Notes: a model not told the origin generated them from the sequence alone. DNA of 64,000 nt from Pseudoalteromonas sp. T1lg23B (GCF_002964665.1 NZ_PQBZ01000030.1:357109-421108); one strand, 5' to 3'; positions 1-9,713 are shown, counted from the first letter of the stretch. Program-made: numbers and translations.

Positions 1-2
1 AT

Positions 3-1424
3 GTTGAACTACTCAATGTGGGTTTAGCGAGTATCTTGTTTTTTGGTTCCATATTTGTATTAATAATCAATCATATGGCTCATCAAAGCCTGCAAACATT
101 AGCAAAGCTCGTTGAAGATGAGCGTTTTCACGCGCAAACAGACTTCCTAACGAAGTTAAATAACCGAGAACACTGCGTCAATTCCATTGATCTAAAGATT
201 TCACAAGGCCATGCTTTTGCTGTCATGTTGGTTGATTTAAATAACTTTAAGCAGATTAATGACTCGGTAGGGCATTTATTTGGAGATAAAGTGCTGATTG
301 CTTTGTCACAGAGGTTGGTTGAGGCTTTGTCACCAGATAGCGCACTTTTTCGCATGGGGGGCGATGAGTTTGTAATACTTATCGATGGTATTGCAGAAAG
401 AACGATTTATGCGCAGAACAATGCGCTAATAAAGGCGTTGGAGCAGCCATTACAGGTTGAAGATGTAGCGGTTGACGTACACTACAGCGCGGGTGTGAGT
501 GTATATCGAGGTGATCAGCAAAGTGACTGCACCTCTTTGTTACGCGAGGCTGATATTGCCATGTACAGTGCCAAGCGTTCACGCCAGTCTTTGGTGATAT
601 TTGATGAAGTGTTACACAAGGGATGTGATCAAGAGTTTCATATTTCTGTTGGCCTTAAAGAGGCGTTTGCGCATCATACATTGAAAGTATTTTATCAACC
701 TATGGTCAACGCCAAAAGCACCGAAGTACATGGTGTAGAGGCGCTAGCGCGCTGGCCGCAAGCAAATGGCACAATGATGATGCCAGAGCACTTTGTGCTG
801 GTTGCAGAGAGTAGTAATCTGATACGCCAACTCAGTCTATTTGTAATTCAAAGAGTAATTTCAGACCTTCCGACATTACTGGCGTGCGATAAACATTTGG
901 TTGTACACATTAATTTATCTAGCCATGATTTTTTGAATAAAGAGTTGATCAATTTGTTAGCAAGTTTGCTTAGTGATAACCAAGTTGCAGCCAAACACAT
1001 CACCTTTGAGCTAACAGAAAGTATGATGGTTGCTGATTTGGCACAAACACAGGCTTTGATAGAAGTGCTGATTGATATGGGTTTCGCGGTCAGCATAGAC
1101 GATTTTGGTACTGGTTTCTCCTCATTTAAGCTATTAAAAGATTTACCCGTATCACAAATAAAAATCGATCGTTCGTTCATTGAAACATGTATGAAAGATG
1201 ACAAGTCGCAGGTCATTGTTGAAACAATTATGTTTATGGCTAAACGCCTGAAATGCAGTGTGGTGGCAGAAGGTGTTAATCATGACAAAGTGGCAAGCTA
1301 TCTCACTAGCCTTGATTGTGATTATTTGCAGGGCTTTAACATTTGCGAGGCGTTACCATTAGAAGAGTGTACAAAGTGGATCAAATCAAATGGCTTGGTG
1401 AAAAGCGTATTAAAAAAATACTAA
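3..1424 (+). CDS. GGDEF-EAL cyclic-di-GMP protein, 5' partial
   Basis: Membrane-anchored enzyme of cyclic-di-GMP turnover, cut by the left window edge. The frame is open to the first bases, and the earliest start visible in the window is a GTG at 18. The first visible residues form the last membrane helix, followed by a short linker and a GGDEF domain whose active loop is intact (residues about 114-118 from the GTG). No RxxD inhibitory site is visible five residues before that loop. The EAL domain follows (about 215-460) with its key signatures: EAL in VEALARW, ELTES, IDDFGTGFSS, KIDRSF and VVAEGV, so phosphodiesterase activity is likely retained. Whether the GGDEF half makes c-di-GMP or only regulates the EAL half cannot be told. 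The N-terminal sensory part lies outside the window. Confidence 0.93.
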   Translation, partial: VELLNVGLASILFFGSIFVLIINHMAHQSLQTLAKLVEDERFHAQTDFLTKLNNREHCVNSIDLKISQGHAFAVMLVDLNNFKQINDSVGHLFGDKVLIALSQRLVEALSPDSALFRMGGDEFVILIDGIAERTIYAQNNALIKALEQPLQVEDVAVDVHYSAGVSVYRGDQQSDCTSLLREADIAMYSAKRSRQSLVIFDEVLHKGCDQEFHISVGLKEAFAHHTLKVFYQPMVNAKSTEVHGVEALARWPQANGTMMMPEHFVLVAESSNLIRQLSLFVIQRVISDLPTLLACDKHLVVHINLSSHDFLNKELINLLASLLSDNQVAAKHITFELTESMMVADLAQTQALIEVLIDMGFAVSIDDFGTGFSSFKLLKDLPVSQIKIDRSFIETCMKDDKSQVIVETIMFMAKRLKCSVVAEGVNHDKVASYLTSLDCDYLQGFNICEALPLEECTKWIKSNGLVKSVLKKY

Positions 1425-1434
1425 TTAAGTACCG

Positions 1435-1459
1435 GCACCGCTAAAAAAGCGGTGCTTTT
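1435..1459. terminator. Terminator between GGDEF-EAL gene and lysR
   Basis: An 8-bp GC-rich stem (1435-1442 with 1448-1455) has a five-A loop and is followed by TTTT. It lies at the convergent ends of the two genes and overlaps the last codons of the LysR gene. Confidence 0.7.
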
Positions 1460-2412
1460 ACAGGGGCTTTGAAGCCATATAGTTTGTCAAAATCAGGTAT
1501 GTTGTTTTCCCAAATAGGGACGTCTTTGCCGATATACTCACGCATAGCATCAAAGAACAACCGTGTTCTGACAGGTAAGTCACGATGTGGATAAACGGCA
1601 TACAAAGCTGAGTAATCTGTCAGTTTGACATGGGTAAGTAAAGGTACGAGTTGGCCGTTGATAATTTCCTGATCGACCAAAAAAGCGGGCACGGTGCAAA
1701 ACGCCGTATCAGATAGCACTTTCATCATAAGCAACTCACCATCATTACTGCGAAAGACACTTTTGATCGGAATTTCTTGTGGTTCATTATTGTCGTCTAA
1801 ATAGTTGACTCCAGTTACCTTGAGACCATCACTGGCATAACTTGCTGCGGGCAAATTGGCGAGTTCTTGCATGGATTGTGGCTCACCATAAGTTTCAATA
1901 AACTGTGAGGTGGCTAAAATTATAAGCCGATTTCGGGCAATTTTACGGGCAATGAGTGTGGAGTCTTTGGGTTCTCCAACGCGAAAAGCCAGATCATAAC
2001 CTTCACCGACCACGTCTACGAGTCTATCTTCAAGGCGCAATTCCACCTCAACCTGAGGAAAGCGCTTTTGAAATTCGTTCACTACCGGTTGCACGTAGCG
2101 CCGACCTATAATTGTTGAACTGGTAATTTTTAACAGTCCCTTAGGTTCGGTATGGTAATTCTCCGCAAGTAACTGAGTTTCGCTGAGCAGCTTTCTAAGT
2201 TGCTGTGCCTTTTTGACCATTTCTGCGCCTGCAGCCGTTAGAGAAAACGAGCGGGTGGTACGGTTTAACAGTCTTACACTGAGATCATCTTCTAGCTTAC
2301 TGATTTGTTTAGAAATAACTGAACGGTCAATGTTTCTATTTTGTGCAGCTTTAGCAAACGAGCCTCTTTCCACAACATCTAAAAACATTAATAAGCGTGT
2401 ACTTGTGTCCAT
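1441..2412 (-). CDS. LysR-family transcriptional regulator
   Basis: A 323-residue LysR-type regulator. The N-terminal winged helix-turn-helix (about residues 1-60) has the usual pattern of a FAKAA helix, SVISKQISKLE and a wing with LLNRTTR. The periplasmic-binding-protein-like effector domain (about 90-300) follows. It is transcribed divergently from the RND adaptor/pump genes, so it is probably their local regulator. The 120-bp gap holds a T-N11-A palindrome at 2439-2451. The effector is unknown. It resembles the subgroup that controls drug/solvent efflux or aldehyde and quinone responses, but no specific name can be assigned. Confidence 0.92.
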   Translation of the reverse strand: MDTSTRLLMFLDVVERGSFAKAAQNRNIDRSVISKQISKLEDDLSVRLLNRTTRSFSLTAAGAEMVKKAQQLRKLLSETQLLAENYHTEPKGLLKITSSTIIGRRYVQPVVNEFQKRFPQVEVELRLEDRLVDVVGEGYDLAFRVGEPKDSTLIARKIARNRLIILATSQFIETYGEPQSMQELANLPAASYASDGLKVTGVNYLDDNNEPQEIPIKSVFRSNDGELLMMKVLSDTAFCTVPAFLVDQEIINGQLVPLLTHVKLTDYSALYAVYPHRDLPVRTRLFFDAMREYIGKDVPIWENNIPDFDKLYGFKAPVKAPLF

Positions 2413-2438
2413 AATCAGGGCCTCTAAATTACTATTGG

Positions 2439-2451
2439 TGCCATTTTGGCA
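2439..2451. promoter_or_regulatory. T-N11-A palindrome, candidate LysR operator
   Basis: TGCC-ATTTT-GGCA is a perfect 4+4 inverted repeat that matches the LysR T-N11-A rule exactly. It lies in the divergent region between the LysR gene and the RND operon. The role is inferred from position and form. Confidence 0.5.
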
Positions 2452-2532
2452 TTAAATAATTTAAAAAACGATGCTTTTTTGGCTCTTTTCTGATCTATAC
2501 ACTGTGTGCAATCAGTATTAGGAGATAAAACC

Positions 2533-3716
2533 ATGAAAAAATCACTCGTGACGATAGCGATTCTAGGCTGCTTAGCCTATTTAACAGGATGTAGTGAATC
2601 ACATGCTGAAGCCCCTGCGCAAAGCGTTCAGGCATTTAAACAACCAATTGATGTTACTGCTGTAAAAGCATACCCAGTACAACCTTGGTTTACTTATACT
2701 AGCCGCTTAGAAGCTGTTGAATTTGTACAGTTAAGGCCGCGTGTATCAGGGAACATCGCTGCGGTTAACTTCAAAGAGGGGCAGCAAGTCAGTGAAGGTG
2801 ACGTGCTATTCACGTTAGATAAACGTCCTTTCATGGTTAAAGTCGCTGAGTTAGATGCTTTGCTAGCCAGTGCAAAAGCACAATTATCTCAAGCAGAGCG
2901 TGATGTAAAAAGAGCAGCACGACTATTGAAAACCAAATCAATTTCACAAGAGGAAGTGGAGCAACGCCGCTCTTTACTAGATCAGCATCGGGCTAATGTT
3001 ATGGCAACACAGGCTAAGCTCGACGCAGCGAAGTTAGACTTAACTTACAGCGAAGTAAAAGCGCCTATCAATGGTATCGTATCTCGTGCAGAGATGACTA
3101 CAGGCAACACGGTACAGGCGGGCACGAGTGTGTTAACGCATTTGGTGTCAAATGATTTTGTTTATGCGTATTTTGATATTAACGAGCGCACTTGGCACAA
3201 ACAGTTTAATCAATTACGTGGCAACAAGCAGACTCAGGTAGGATGCAAATGCTTGGTGAGCAAGGGTTCGAGCATGGTGGAGTCGTTGATTTTGTTGATA
3301 ATCATATTAACCGTGAGACAGGGACACTGCGTGTACGAGCGGTCTTTGAGGCAACGGAACAATTAAAACCTGGCGCGTTTGTTCGCGTGCGTATTGCCGC
3401 TGATGATGTTCAACAACAGGTGTTGGTGCCAGAGAAAGCCATCGGTACGGATCTGAAAAATCGCTTTGTGTTGGTAACGGATGAAAACAATGTGTTGCAG
3501 TACCGTCCCGTTACGCTCGGTGAACGTTACGGTGTAATGCGTGCAATTGTTACAGGCTTAAAACCGGGGGATAAAATTGCGGTTAATGGTCCCGCCAGAG
3601 TTGGACCAGGAATGCCGATCGCTCCGCAAATGGTTGAGGTTGAACCCGACAAATCATTGTTAGTTATGGATGCACTTAGCCAACCGTCACTACTCGTGGC
3701 TGAGCGAGGAGAATAA
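2533..3716 (+). pseudogene. RND efflux periplasmic adaptor (MFP), frameshifted
   Basis: Membrane-fusion protein that would link the inner-membrane pump encoded next to an outer-membrane channel. The start is ATG 2533, with AGGAG just upstream and a lipoprotein signal (lipobox LTGC). The first frame (2533 to about 3240) carries the split lipoyl domain (VSGNIAAVNF...GDVLFTLD), the coiled-coil hairpin and the start of the beta-barrel. The second frame (from about 3241 to 3716) resumes exactly at the expected point with MQMLGEQGFEHGG and the membrane-proximal domain. The frames join if one base is added near 3241-3242, so this looks like a single-base deletion. No slippery heptamer is seen, so programmed frameshifting is unlikely. 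Either the sequence has an error or the adaptor is broken while the pump remains intact. Confidence 0.85.
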
Positions 3717-3719
3717 GGC

Positions 3720-6700
3720 ATGTCTTTTTCTCACTTTTTTATCAAGCGACCCATTTTTGCCGCCATGCTGTCTTTGGTCATTTTTATTGCTGGTGCTTTG
3801 AGCTTGTTTCAATTGCCAGTGAGTGAGTATCCGGAAGTTGTACCTCCGACTGTAGTGGTGTCCGCAAACTATCCGGGTGCTAACCCGACCGTTATCGCCG
3901 AGACGGTAGCAACACCTCTTGAGCAAGAGATCAATGGCACAGAAAATATGCTTTACATGTTTTCTCAGGCGACCAGCGATGGACGCATGACGTTGACGGT
4001 TACATTTGCGTTGGGTACAGACTTGGACAGAGCACAAGTGCAAGTACAAAACCGTGTGAATAGTGCTTTGCCTCGTTTACCCCAAGAGGTTCAACGGTTA
4101 GGGGTTGTTGCGGAGAAAGCCTCGCCAGATTTGACCATGGTGGTACACCTGTATTCGCCGACCAACAGCCACGATACAACCTACTTATCGAATTACGCAG
4201 ATTTATACGTCAAAGATGAGATTGCACGTCTACCCGGTGTGGGGGATGTACAGCTTTTTGGTGGTGGCAAGTATGCAATGAGAGTGTGGCTTAACCCAGA
4301 TGCGCTGGCTGCGAACCAATTGACGGCTATGGATGTTGTTACGGCATTACGGGAGCAAAACCAACAAGTGGCAGCGGGTAGTTTAGGAGCTCAGCCTGCG
4401 GCCAATGAGTCTGAGTTTCAGGTTCTGCTAAATGTACGTGGCCGCCTTGGCAGCATAGAAGAGTTTGAACAGGTGGTGATCAAAGTAGGTGAGCAGGGTG
4501 CGCTAACAAGGCTTAAAGATGTGGCAAGGATAGAGCTCGGGCAGGATCATTATTCACTAAGAGCTCTATTAGATGGCCAGCCAGCGCTTGCAATGCCTAT
4601 CTTCCAGCGCCCAGGTTCAAATGCAATTGAGTTATCGGATCAAGTTCGCCAGACCATGGTGCGCTTGAGCGAGTCGTTTCCTGAAGGCGTTGAATATGAC
4701 ATCGTGTACGATCCAACTGTATTCGTACGTGGGTCAATTGACGCGGTTATCACCACTTTGCTTGAAGCCATTGTGCTAGTGGTTCTAGTGGTCATTCTTT
4801 TCTTACAAACGTGGCGTGCTTCAATTATCCCATTGATAGCCGTACCTGTATCCTTGGTCGGTACTTTCGCAGTGATGCAATGGCTGGGAGTGTCTATCAA
4901 TACCTTATCGTTGTTTGGCTTAGTGTTAGCGATTGGTATTGTGGTTGATGATGCCATTGTTGTTGTTGAGAACGTTGAACGAAATATCGCGAATGGATTA
5001 ACGCCAGTGGAAGCTACTAAGCTGGCAATGACCGAAGTAACGGGGCCGATCATCGCGATTGCACTTGTACTGTGTGCGGTGTTCATCCCAACAGCATTTA
5101 TCACGGGGCTGTCAGGACAATTTTATAAGCAGTTTGCGCTTACGATCACTATTTCAACCATTATTTCGGCGATTAACTCACTGACATTATCCCCCGCGCT
5201 CTCAGCCCTGTTGCTAAAACCCCATGGTAGCAAGCCTGATGGATTAACACGCGTGTTGGACAAGGTGCTGGGTCGTTGGGTATTTACGCCATTCAATCGT
5301 TTTTTCGATAAGAGCAGTGAAGGATATGAAAAGCTGGTTAAAAAGCTAATCAGACTGTCCGCTGTGGTGATGGTGTTGTACATCGCGCTTTTGGGTTCAA
5401 CGGTTAAGCTGTTTGATGCTGTGCCAGGTGGATTTATCCCAGCTCAGGATAAGCAGTACTTAGTCGCCATTGCACAATTACCAGATGCGGCAAGTCTTGA
5501 TAGAACGGAAGCTGTAACGCGAAAAATGGAGCAAATTGCGTTGCAAGTGCCGGGTATCGCAAATACCGTTTCTTTCCCAGGATTATCGGTCAATGGCTTT
5601 ACCAATAGTCCCAATTCTGCAATCGTATTTACACCGCTGGAAAGCTTTGAAAATCGCAATGACCCGAGTTTATCTGCGATGGCGATTGCGATGGAACTGA
5701 ATAAGCGCTTTACGGCTATTGACGAGGCCTTTGTGGCTGTCTTTCCGCCTCCGCCAATACAAGGTTTGGGTACCACTGGTGGGTTTAAGTTGCAAATCGA
5801 AGACCGTGGCAATAAGGGGTTTGAAGCACTGTTTAATACACTACAGACCGTGACCAACGAAGCGCGAAAAGACCCTGCACTGACGGGCATGTTCTCTAGC
5901 TTTAGAATTCAGGTTCCGCAAATGGATATAGATATCGACAGAGAGCAGGCCTTGTTACAGGGGATCCCACTGTCTGAAGTATTCAACGCATTACAAGTGT
6001 ATATGGGATCGTTGTACGTGAATGACTTCAACTTGTTTGGTCGCACCTATCAAGTTACAGCCCAAGCACAAGCGCAAAGCCGTTTAGACCCAGAGCAGAT
6101 ATTGGCGCTTAAAGTGCGTAATGTGCGAGGAGATATGGTGCCGCTGGGTTCAGTATTAACAGCCACACCGACCACTGGTCCAGACAGGGTGATGCACTAT
6201 AATGGCTATCCAAGTGCGGAACTAAACGGCAGTCCAGCGCCGGGCTATAGTTCAGATCAAGCGCAGCAGGCAATGGAAGCGATACTCGCAAAGCATCTGC
6301 CAAATGGCATGGCGTTTGAGTGGACCGATGTGACTTATCAGCAAATATTGGCGGGTAACACCATGGTATATATTTTCCCGTTGGTAGTACTGCTGGTATT
6401 TATGGTGCTGGCGGCACAGTACGAAAGCTTAAGATTACCTCTGGCAATTATTCTGATAGTGCCGATGACAATTTTCTCTGCATTACTTGGGGTTTGGTGG
6501 ATAGGGGGTGACAACAACATATTCACACAAATTGCTTTGATAGTGTTGGTAGCACTGGCCTGTAAGAATGCCATCCTAATGGTGGAATTTGCGAAAGAAC
6601 AAAATGATTCGGGACAAACCGCGTTACAGGCAATCATCACTGCATGTAGATTGCGTTTAAGGCCAATTTTAATGACTTCGATAGCGTTCACCGCTGGGGT

Positions 6701-6887
6701 TATTCCATTGGTGCTGGCTTCTGGTGCAGGTGCTGAAATGCGTCATGCAATGGGCGTGGCGGTGTTTTTTGGTATGTTGGGCGTAACGCTGTTTGGATTG
6801 CTATTTACACCGGTATTTTATATGTTGGTCAGCAGCAAAAAAGCGAAAAATGTATCAGAGCCCGCAAAGATTTTGACACATGATTAA
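3720..6887 (+). CDS. RND multidrug efflux transporter, HAE1 family
   Basis: A 1055-residue proton-driven inner-membrane pump of the AcrB/MexF/OqxB type. It has the expected length, the N-terminal TM1 with FFIKRPIFAA, two large periplasmic loops and twelve predicted membrane helices. The TM4 region includes the paired aspartates of GIVVDDAIVVVEN. The N-terminal porter segment (YPEVVPPTVVV, YPGANP) is typical of hydrophobic and amphiphilic drug pumps. It starts three bases after the adaptor stop, with a good AGGAG, so it forms an operon with the frameshifted adaptor. No outer-membrane channel gene follows, so a shared TolC-like protein is probably used. Substrates are unknown. Confidence 0.95.
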   Translation: MSFSHFFIKRPIFAAMLSLVIFIAGALSLFQLPVSEYPEVVPPTVVVSANYPGANPTVIAETVATPLEQEINGTENMLYMFSQATSDGRMTLTVTFALGTDLDRAQVQVQNRVNSALPRLPQEVQRLGVVAEKASPDLTMVVHLYSPTNSHDTTYLSNYADLYVKDEIARLPGVGDVQLFGGGKYAMRVWLNPDALAANQLTAMDVVTALREQNQQVAAGSLGAQPAANESEFQVLLNVRGRLGSIEEFEQVVIKVGEQGALTRLKDVARIELGQDHYSLRALLDGQPALAMPIFQRPGSNAIELSDQVRQTMVRLSESFPEGVEYDIVYDPTVFVRGSIDAVITTLLEAIVLVVLVVILFLQTWRASIIPLIAVPVSLVGTFAVMQWLGVSINTLSLFGLVLAIGIVVDDAIVVVENVERNIANGLTPVEATKLAMTEVTGPIIAIALVLCAVFIPTAFITGLSGQFYKQFALTITISTIISAINSLTLSPALSALLLKPHGSKPDGLTRVLDKVLGRWVFTPFNRFFDKSSEGYEKLVKKLIRLSAVVMVLYIALLGSTVKLFDAVPGGFIPAQDKQYLVAIAQLPDAASLDRTEAVTRKMEQIALQVPGIANTVSFPGLSVNGFTNSPNSAIVFTPLESFENRNDPSLSAMAIAMELNKRFTAIDEAFVAVFPPPPIQGLGTTGGFKLQIEDRGNKGFEALFNTLQTVTNEARKDPALTGMFSSFRIQVPQMDIDIDREQALLQGIPLSEVFNALQVYMGSLYVNDFNLFGRTYQVTAQAQAQSRLDPEQILALKVRNVRGDMVPLGSVLTATPTTGPDRVMHYNGYPSAELNGSPAPGYSSDQAQQAMEAILAKHLPNGMAFEWTDVTYQQILAGNTMVYIFPLVVLLVFMVLAAQYESLRLPLAIILIVPMTIFSALLGVWWIGGDNNIFTQIALIVLVALACKNAILMVEFAKEQNDSGQTALQAIITACRLRLRPILMTSIAFTAGVIPLVLASGAGAEMRHAMGVAVFFGMLGVTLFGLLFTPVFYMLVSSKKAKNVSEPAKILTHD

Positions 6888-6912
6888 CTTATAGTTGAGC
6901 TATACCACAATG

Positions 6913-6947
6913 AATGTTCTAATAATTAAAACGGTTATTAGAACATT
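6913..6947. repeat. 13-bp perfect inverted repeat, 9-bp spacer
   Basis: AATGTTCTAATAA (6913-6925) and its exact complement (6935-6947) flank a 9-base spacer in the 90-bp gap between the RND pump and the oxidoreductase gene. There is no T tract, so it could be an operator or an mRNA hairpin rather than a simple terminator. Confidence 0.7.
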
Positions 6948-6977
6948 ACATACAGCTAATAAGCCTTCAGCAAAGAA

Positions 6978-7988
6978 ATGAATGAGAATCGCGTGACAAC
7001 AATTCCTGAAACTATGAACGCAATCCAACTAGCGGAGCCCGGTGTGCACTTTCGCCTACAACAGGCTCAGTTGAGCACGCCTGTTCGCACAGAGCAGCAA
7101 GTATTAGTGAAGGTTGAGTACGTAGGGTTAGGTAGCCTAGATGAGAAGTTCGCTCTACAGGGGACACCCTGTTGGCAGTATCCACGGGTATTTGGCTTTG
7201 ACGCGGTTGGCACTGTGGTCGATGCACCCAAAGGAATGCATCCAGGCGTTGGAACGCGTGTGATGTGGCACAATGACATCAGTACCCAAGGGGTGATGAG
7301 TGAATATGTTGCTGTGGCTAACTATGCTTTGGCTGTGGTTCCTGAAAATGTGGATCCTATCGTTGCAGCATGTTTGCCAACGCCTGGCATGACTGCGTTA
7401 ATCGCTTTATTGAAATTGCAACTGGATGAAGGTGATTCAGTGTTTATAGAGTCAGGTCATACCTGCACCGGTCAGTTGGCGATTCAATTTGCTAAACAAC
7501 AAGGGCTAATGGTGTTTGCTAGCTGCCCAGATGGATATCAAGAGCAGTTAAAAGAGCTTGGTGCCGATGCAGTGTTTGGTGAGCAAGATGAAAATCTAGC
7601 GGATTTGATCCAGCGTCAATATGGCTATGACGGTGTACAAGGTGTGATCGATAGCACAGGCAAACACACCAATGAGCTATTGTCACTGTTGCAATTTTGC
7701 GGTCGCATCAGTTGTATTTCTGGTTTATCTCAGCTTGACGATGCGTTGTTATTTAAAAAAGCGCCAAATATTGGTGTTGTGTCTTTGCCTGGGGCTTGGC
7801 TGGCAAAGAGTATTTGTGCGCAGCAGCGGATGTCATTTTTAGGCAATATTTTGATGGAAAATCTTCAGCAAGAAAGCCTGCGTTTATCTAAACATGAGCT
7901 TGTTGCCTTTGAAAGTGGTGCCATAACGCAAGCGTTGCGGCAAAAGCAGCACGCTTTGGGCACCTTTATGAGCATCAAAGTCGCGTAA
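6978..7988 (+). CDS. MDR-superfamily zinc-type alcohol dehydrogenase-like / quinone oxidoreductase
   Basis: A 336-residue medium-chain dehydrogenase/reductase. The N-terminal GroES-like fold (about 15-135) contains the FGFDAVGTVV segment. The Rossmann half (about 155-290) has the weakened nucleotide-binding turn ESGHTCTGQLAIQFAK in place of the usual GGAGGVG, so NADP(H) binding is plausible but atypical. Catalytic-zinc ligands are not obvious, which favours a zinc-free quinone/enone reductase-like enzyme. A second in-frame ATG at 7014 is possible. The gene stands after the RND pump, separated by a long inverted repeat. The substrate cannot be predicted. Confidence 0.8.
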   Translation: MNENRVTTIPETMNAIQLAEPGVHFRLQQAQLSTPVRTEQQVLVKVEYVGLGSLDEKFALQGTPCWQYPRVFGFDAVGTVVDAPKGMHPGVGTRVMWHNDISTQGVMSEYVAVANYALAVVPENVDPIVAACLPTPGMTALIALLKLQLDEGDSVFIESGHTCTGQLAIQFAKQQGLMVFASCPDGYQEQLKELGADAVFGEQDENLADLIQRQYGYDGVQGVIDSTGKHTNELLSLLQFCGRISCISGLSQLDDALLFKKAPNIGVVSLPGAWLAKSICAQQRMSFLGNILMENLQQESLRLSKHELVAFESGAITQALRQKQHALGTFMSIKVA

Positions 7989-8265
7989 TTTAGTTTTAAA
8001 CACACTTCTTGTAATGGCTTGAGCATATAAATCATTTGTCTGCTTAGGCTTTCGCCACACTTTTTCAATACTCCTTACAAATCCTAACATTTGTTCCCTC
8101 AAGCATTGGTTATAATGCCTGCGAAACATTTGTGCGTGTGAACTACAGCAATAAATGGACAGCTATTGGTGCAATATCGGCATCAAATATGTGCTTATTT
8201 GCATCTTTTTATGCATGAAATGTTTGCGTAACATATCGCTATATAAACACTTAGGACGTTTACTC

Positions 8266-8850
8266 ATGAACAGATTAATCATTGTATTGGCAATGCTATT
8301 TTCAGCCGTTAGCTTTGCATCAGACACGCCATATCAATTAATTACCAAAGTAGGTGACGAGTTATTTACCGACATTAAAGCGGTCAATAAAGATGGTAAA
8401 GCACAACCCGATGTGATGAAAAACATCGTGCGTAGTCGCTTAATGCCACATATAGATGTGAAGTTTGTGTCTTTTAAATTGCTGGGTAAACACATAAAGG
8501 GCTTGCAACGTGCTGATGCTGTTGAGTTCATCGACGCTGTTGACAGCTATTTAGTCACCACATACGCCAATGCTTTGTTGCAATACAAAGGTCAAGAAGT
8601 GCGTTTCGAAGAGTTGCCGCTTGGTGGCGATACTGAATTTGCGACCGTAAAAGTGGTGATTAAAGAAACATCAGGACCAGATATCGACATGCACTTCAAA
8701 TTCAGGCAGTCCAAAGACGGTAGTTGGAAAGTCTACGATATGGTTGCAGAGGGAATTTCATTGCTCAGTGCCAAGCAAAAAGAGATTATTTCACGTATTT
8801 CTGAGGTGGGTTTGGCTCAAGTAACCAAAGAGCTTAAAAACAAGGTTTAA
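8266..8850 (+). CDS. MlaC/Ttg2D-family phospholipid-binding protein
   Basis: A 194-residue exported protein of the MlaC (toluene tolerance Ttg2D) family, which ferries phospholipid between outer and inner membrane. Start ATG 8266 gives a clean signal peptide (MNRLIIVLAMLFSAVSFAS); an upstream in-frame extension to 8155 has no signal-like sequence. Family features include the N-terminal PYQLITKVGDELFTDIK segment, LMPHIDVKFVSFKLLGK, and the C-terminal SWKVYDMVAEGISLL strand. The gene stands alone: no mlaA, mlaB, mlaD, mlaE or mlaF is nearby. It could therefore be a stand-alone paralogue. Confidence 0.85.
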   Translation: MNRLIIVLAMLFSAVSFASDTPYQLITKVGDELFTDIKAVNKDGKAQPDVMKNIVRSRLMPHIDVKFVSFKLLGKHIKGLQRADAVEFIDAVDSYLVTTYANALLQYKGQEVRFEELPLGGDTEFATVKVVIKETSGPDIDMHFKFRQSKDGSWKVYDMVAEGISLLSAKQKEIISRISEVGLAQVTKELKNKV

Positions 8851-8886
8851 CAGTTTTAACTTTCCGACTTTTAAAGTTAAAAGTTT

Positions 8887-8914
8887 AAGAGCAGCAATCG
8901 CTGCTCTTTTTTTT
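8887..8914. terminator. Rho-independent terminator after mlaC-like gene
   Basis: A 9-bp stem (8887-8895 with 8900-8908) around an AATC loop is followed by a run of T to 8914. It separates the convergent MlaC-like and DUF2989 genes. Confidence 0.85.
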
Positions 8915-9713
8915 AAAACTCTCGTGGCGATACAAACGTGCCTTCTTGTATGCTGTTGTAGGTTTTTTGAGCCAAATCATTCAACGGATCGAGCGATTTG
9001 CCAAGGCTAGTGATGTGATGCTCAATTGGAATAATGTCGACACTGTCAAAACCAGATAGCTTGGCGACCTTGGCAAAGGTATACGCGTGCTTATATTTTT
9101 CCTGTTTATAGAAAATGCTGGTGAGCGTTTCGTACACTTCAGGTGCTGGTTGTTGACCTTTTTTGTTTAATTCCAATACACGATATAACAGGTCTACGGT
9201 TTTATCGTCGTCAATTTTGGCGTAAAACGTCGCTAGGAATAGCTGTATTTCAGGGTCGTTTTTAACGACGTTTTGCTCTTGCATATTGAGTAATTTATTC
9301 AACGCCGCTCTGTTGGCATTGCGTGACCAATGATAATAGAGCAATCCTGGGTGAGTTGTGTCGAGCGTTTCTTTAAAAATACGGTTAATCTCTTTTAGAC
9401 TTGTCAAATGGCCATTAACCCGTGATGTGGTTTTTTCTTTGAGTTTAATGTGTTCAATTTTGGCGGCGATAGACACGCATCGATCATAGTCTTCGAATAA
9501 TTTTAGTAACTGGTATTTATTTTCGTCGGTAGGCTTTTTATATTCATGGTAACGGGCAACAATTACTTCTGCACGTTCTTCTCTACAATGACTATCTGTG
9601 TTTAAGTCACTACAAAATCCTGGCGTTTCGTCGCAAACCCGACTTAGCGTAATTGGGTTATCACAGCCTGCTAATAGCAATACAGACAAGACAATAGATT
9701 GTCTTAATGCCAT
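8913..9713 (-). CDS. DUF2989 family lipoprotein
   Basis: A 266-residue lipoprotein with a clear lipobox (LLLAGC). The start is ATG 9713, preceded by GAGG at good spacing; a further ATG at 9734 would put charged residues before the signal. The mature part begins with cysteine-containing segments (RVCDETPGFCSD, SHCREER), then runs of helices with TPR-like spacing (about 130-240: PEIQLFLATFYAKIDDDKTVDLLYRVL and on). It matches my recollection of the DUF2989 family of Vibrio, Shewanella and Pseudoalteromonas. The function is unknown. Confidence 0.75.
   Translation of the reverse strand: MALRQSIVLSVLLLAGCDNPITLSRVCDETPGFCSDLNTDSHCREERAEVIVARYHEYKKPTDENKYQLLKLFEDYDRCVSIAAKIEHIKLKEKTTSRVNGHLTSLKEINRIFKETLDTTHPGLLYYHWSRNANRAALNKLLNMQEQNVVKNDPEIQLFLATFYAKIDDDKTVDLLYRVLELNKKGQQPAPEVYETLTSIFYKQEKYKHAYTFAKVAKLSGFDSVDIIPIEHHITSLGKSLDPLNDLAQKTYNSIQEGTFVSPREF

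Noticed and set aside
3228..3260. Programmed -1 frameshifting in the RND adaptor
   Set aside because: No slippery heptamer or following stem was seen at the junction; a one-base deletion explains the break better.
8155..8265. N-terminal extension of the MlaC-like protein
   Set aside because: The added residues have no signal or family features, and ATG 8266 gives a standard signal peptide.
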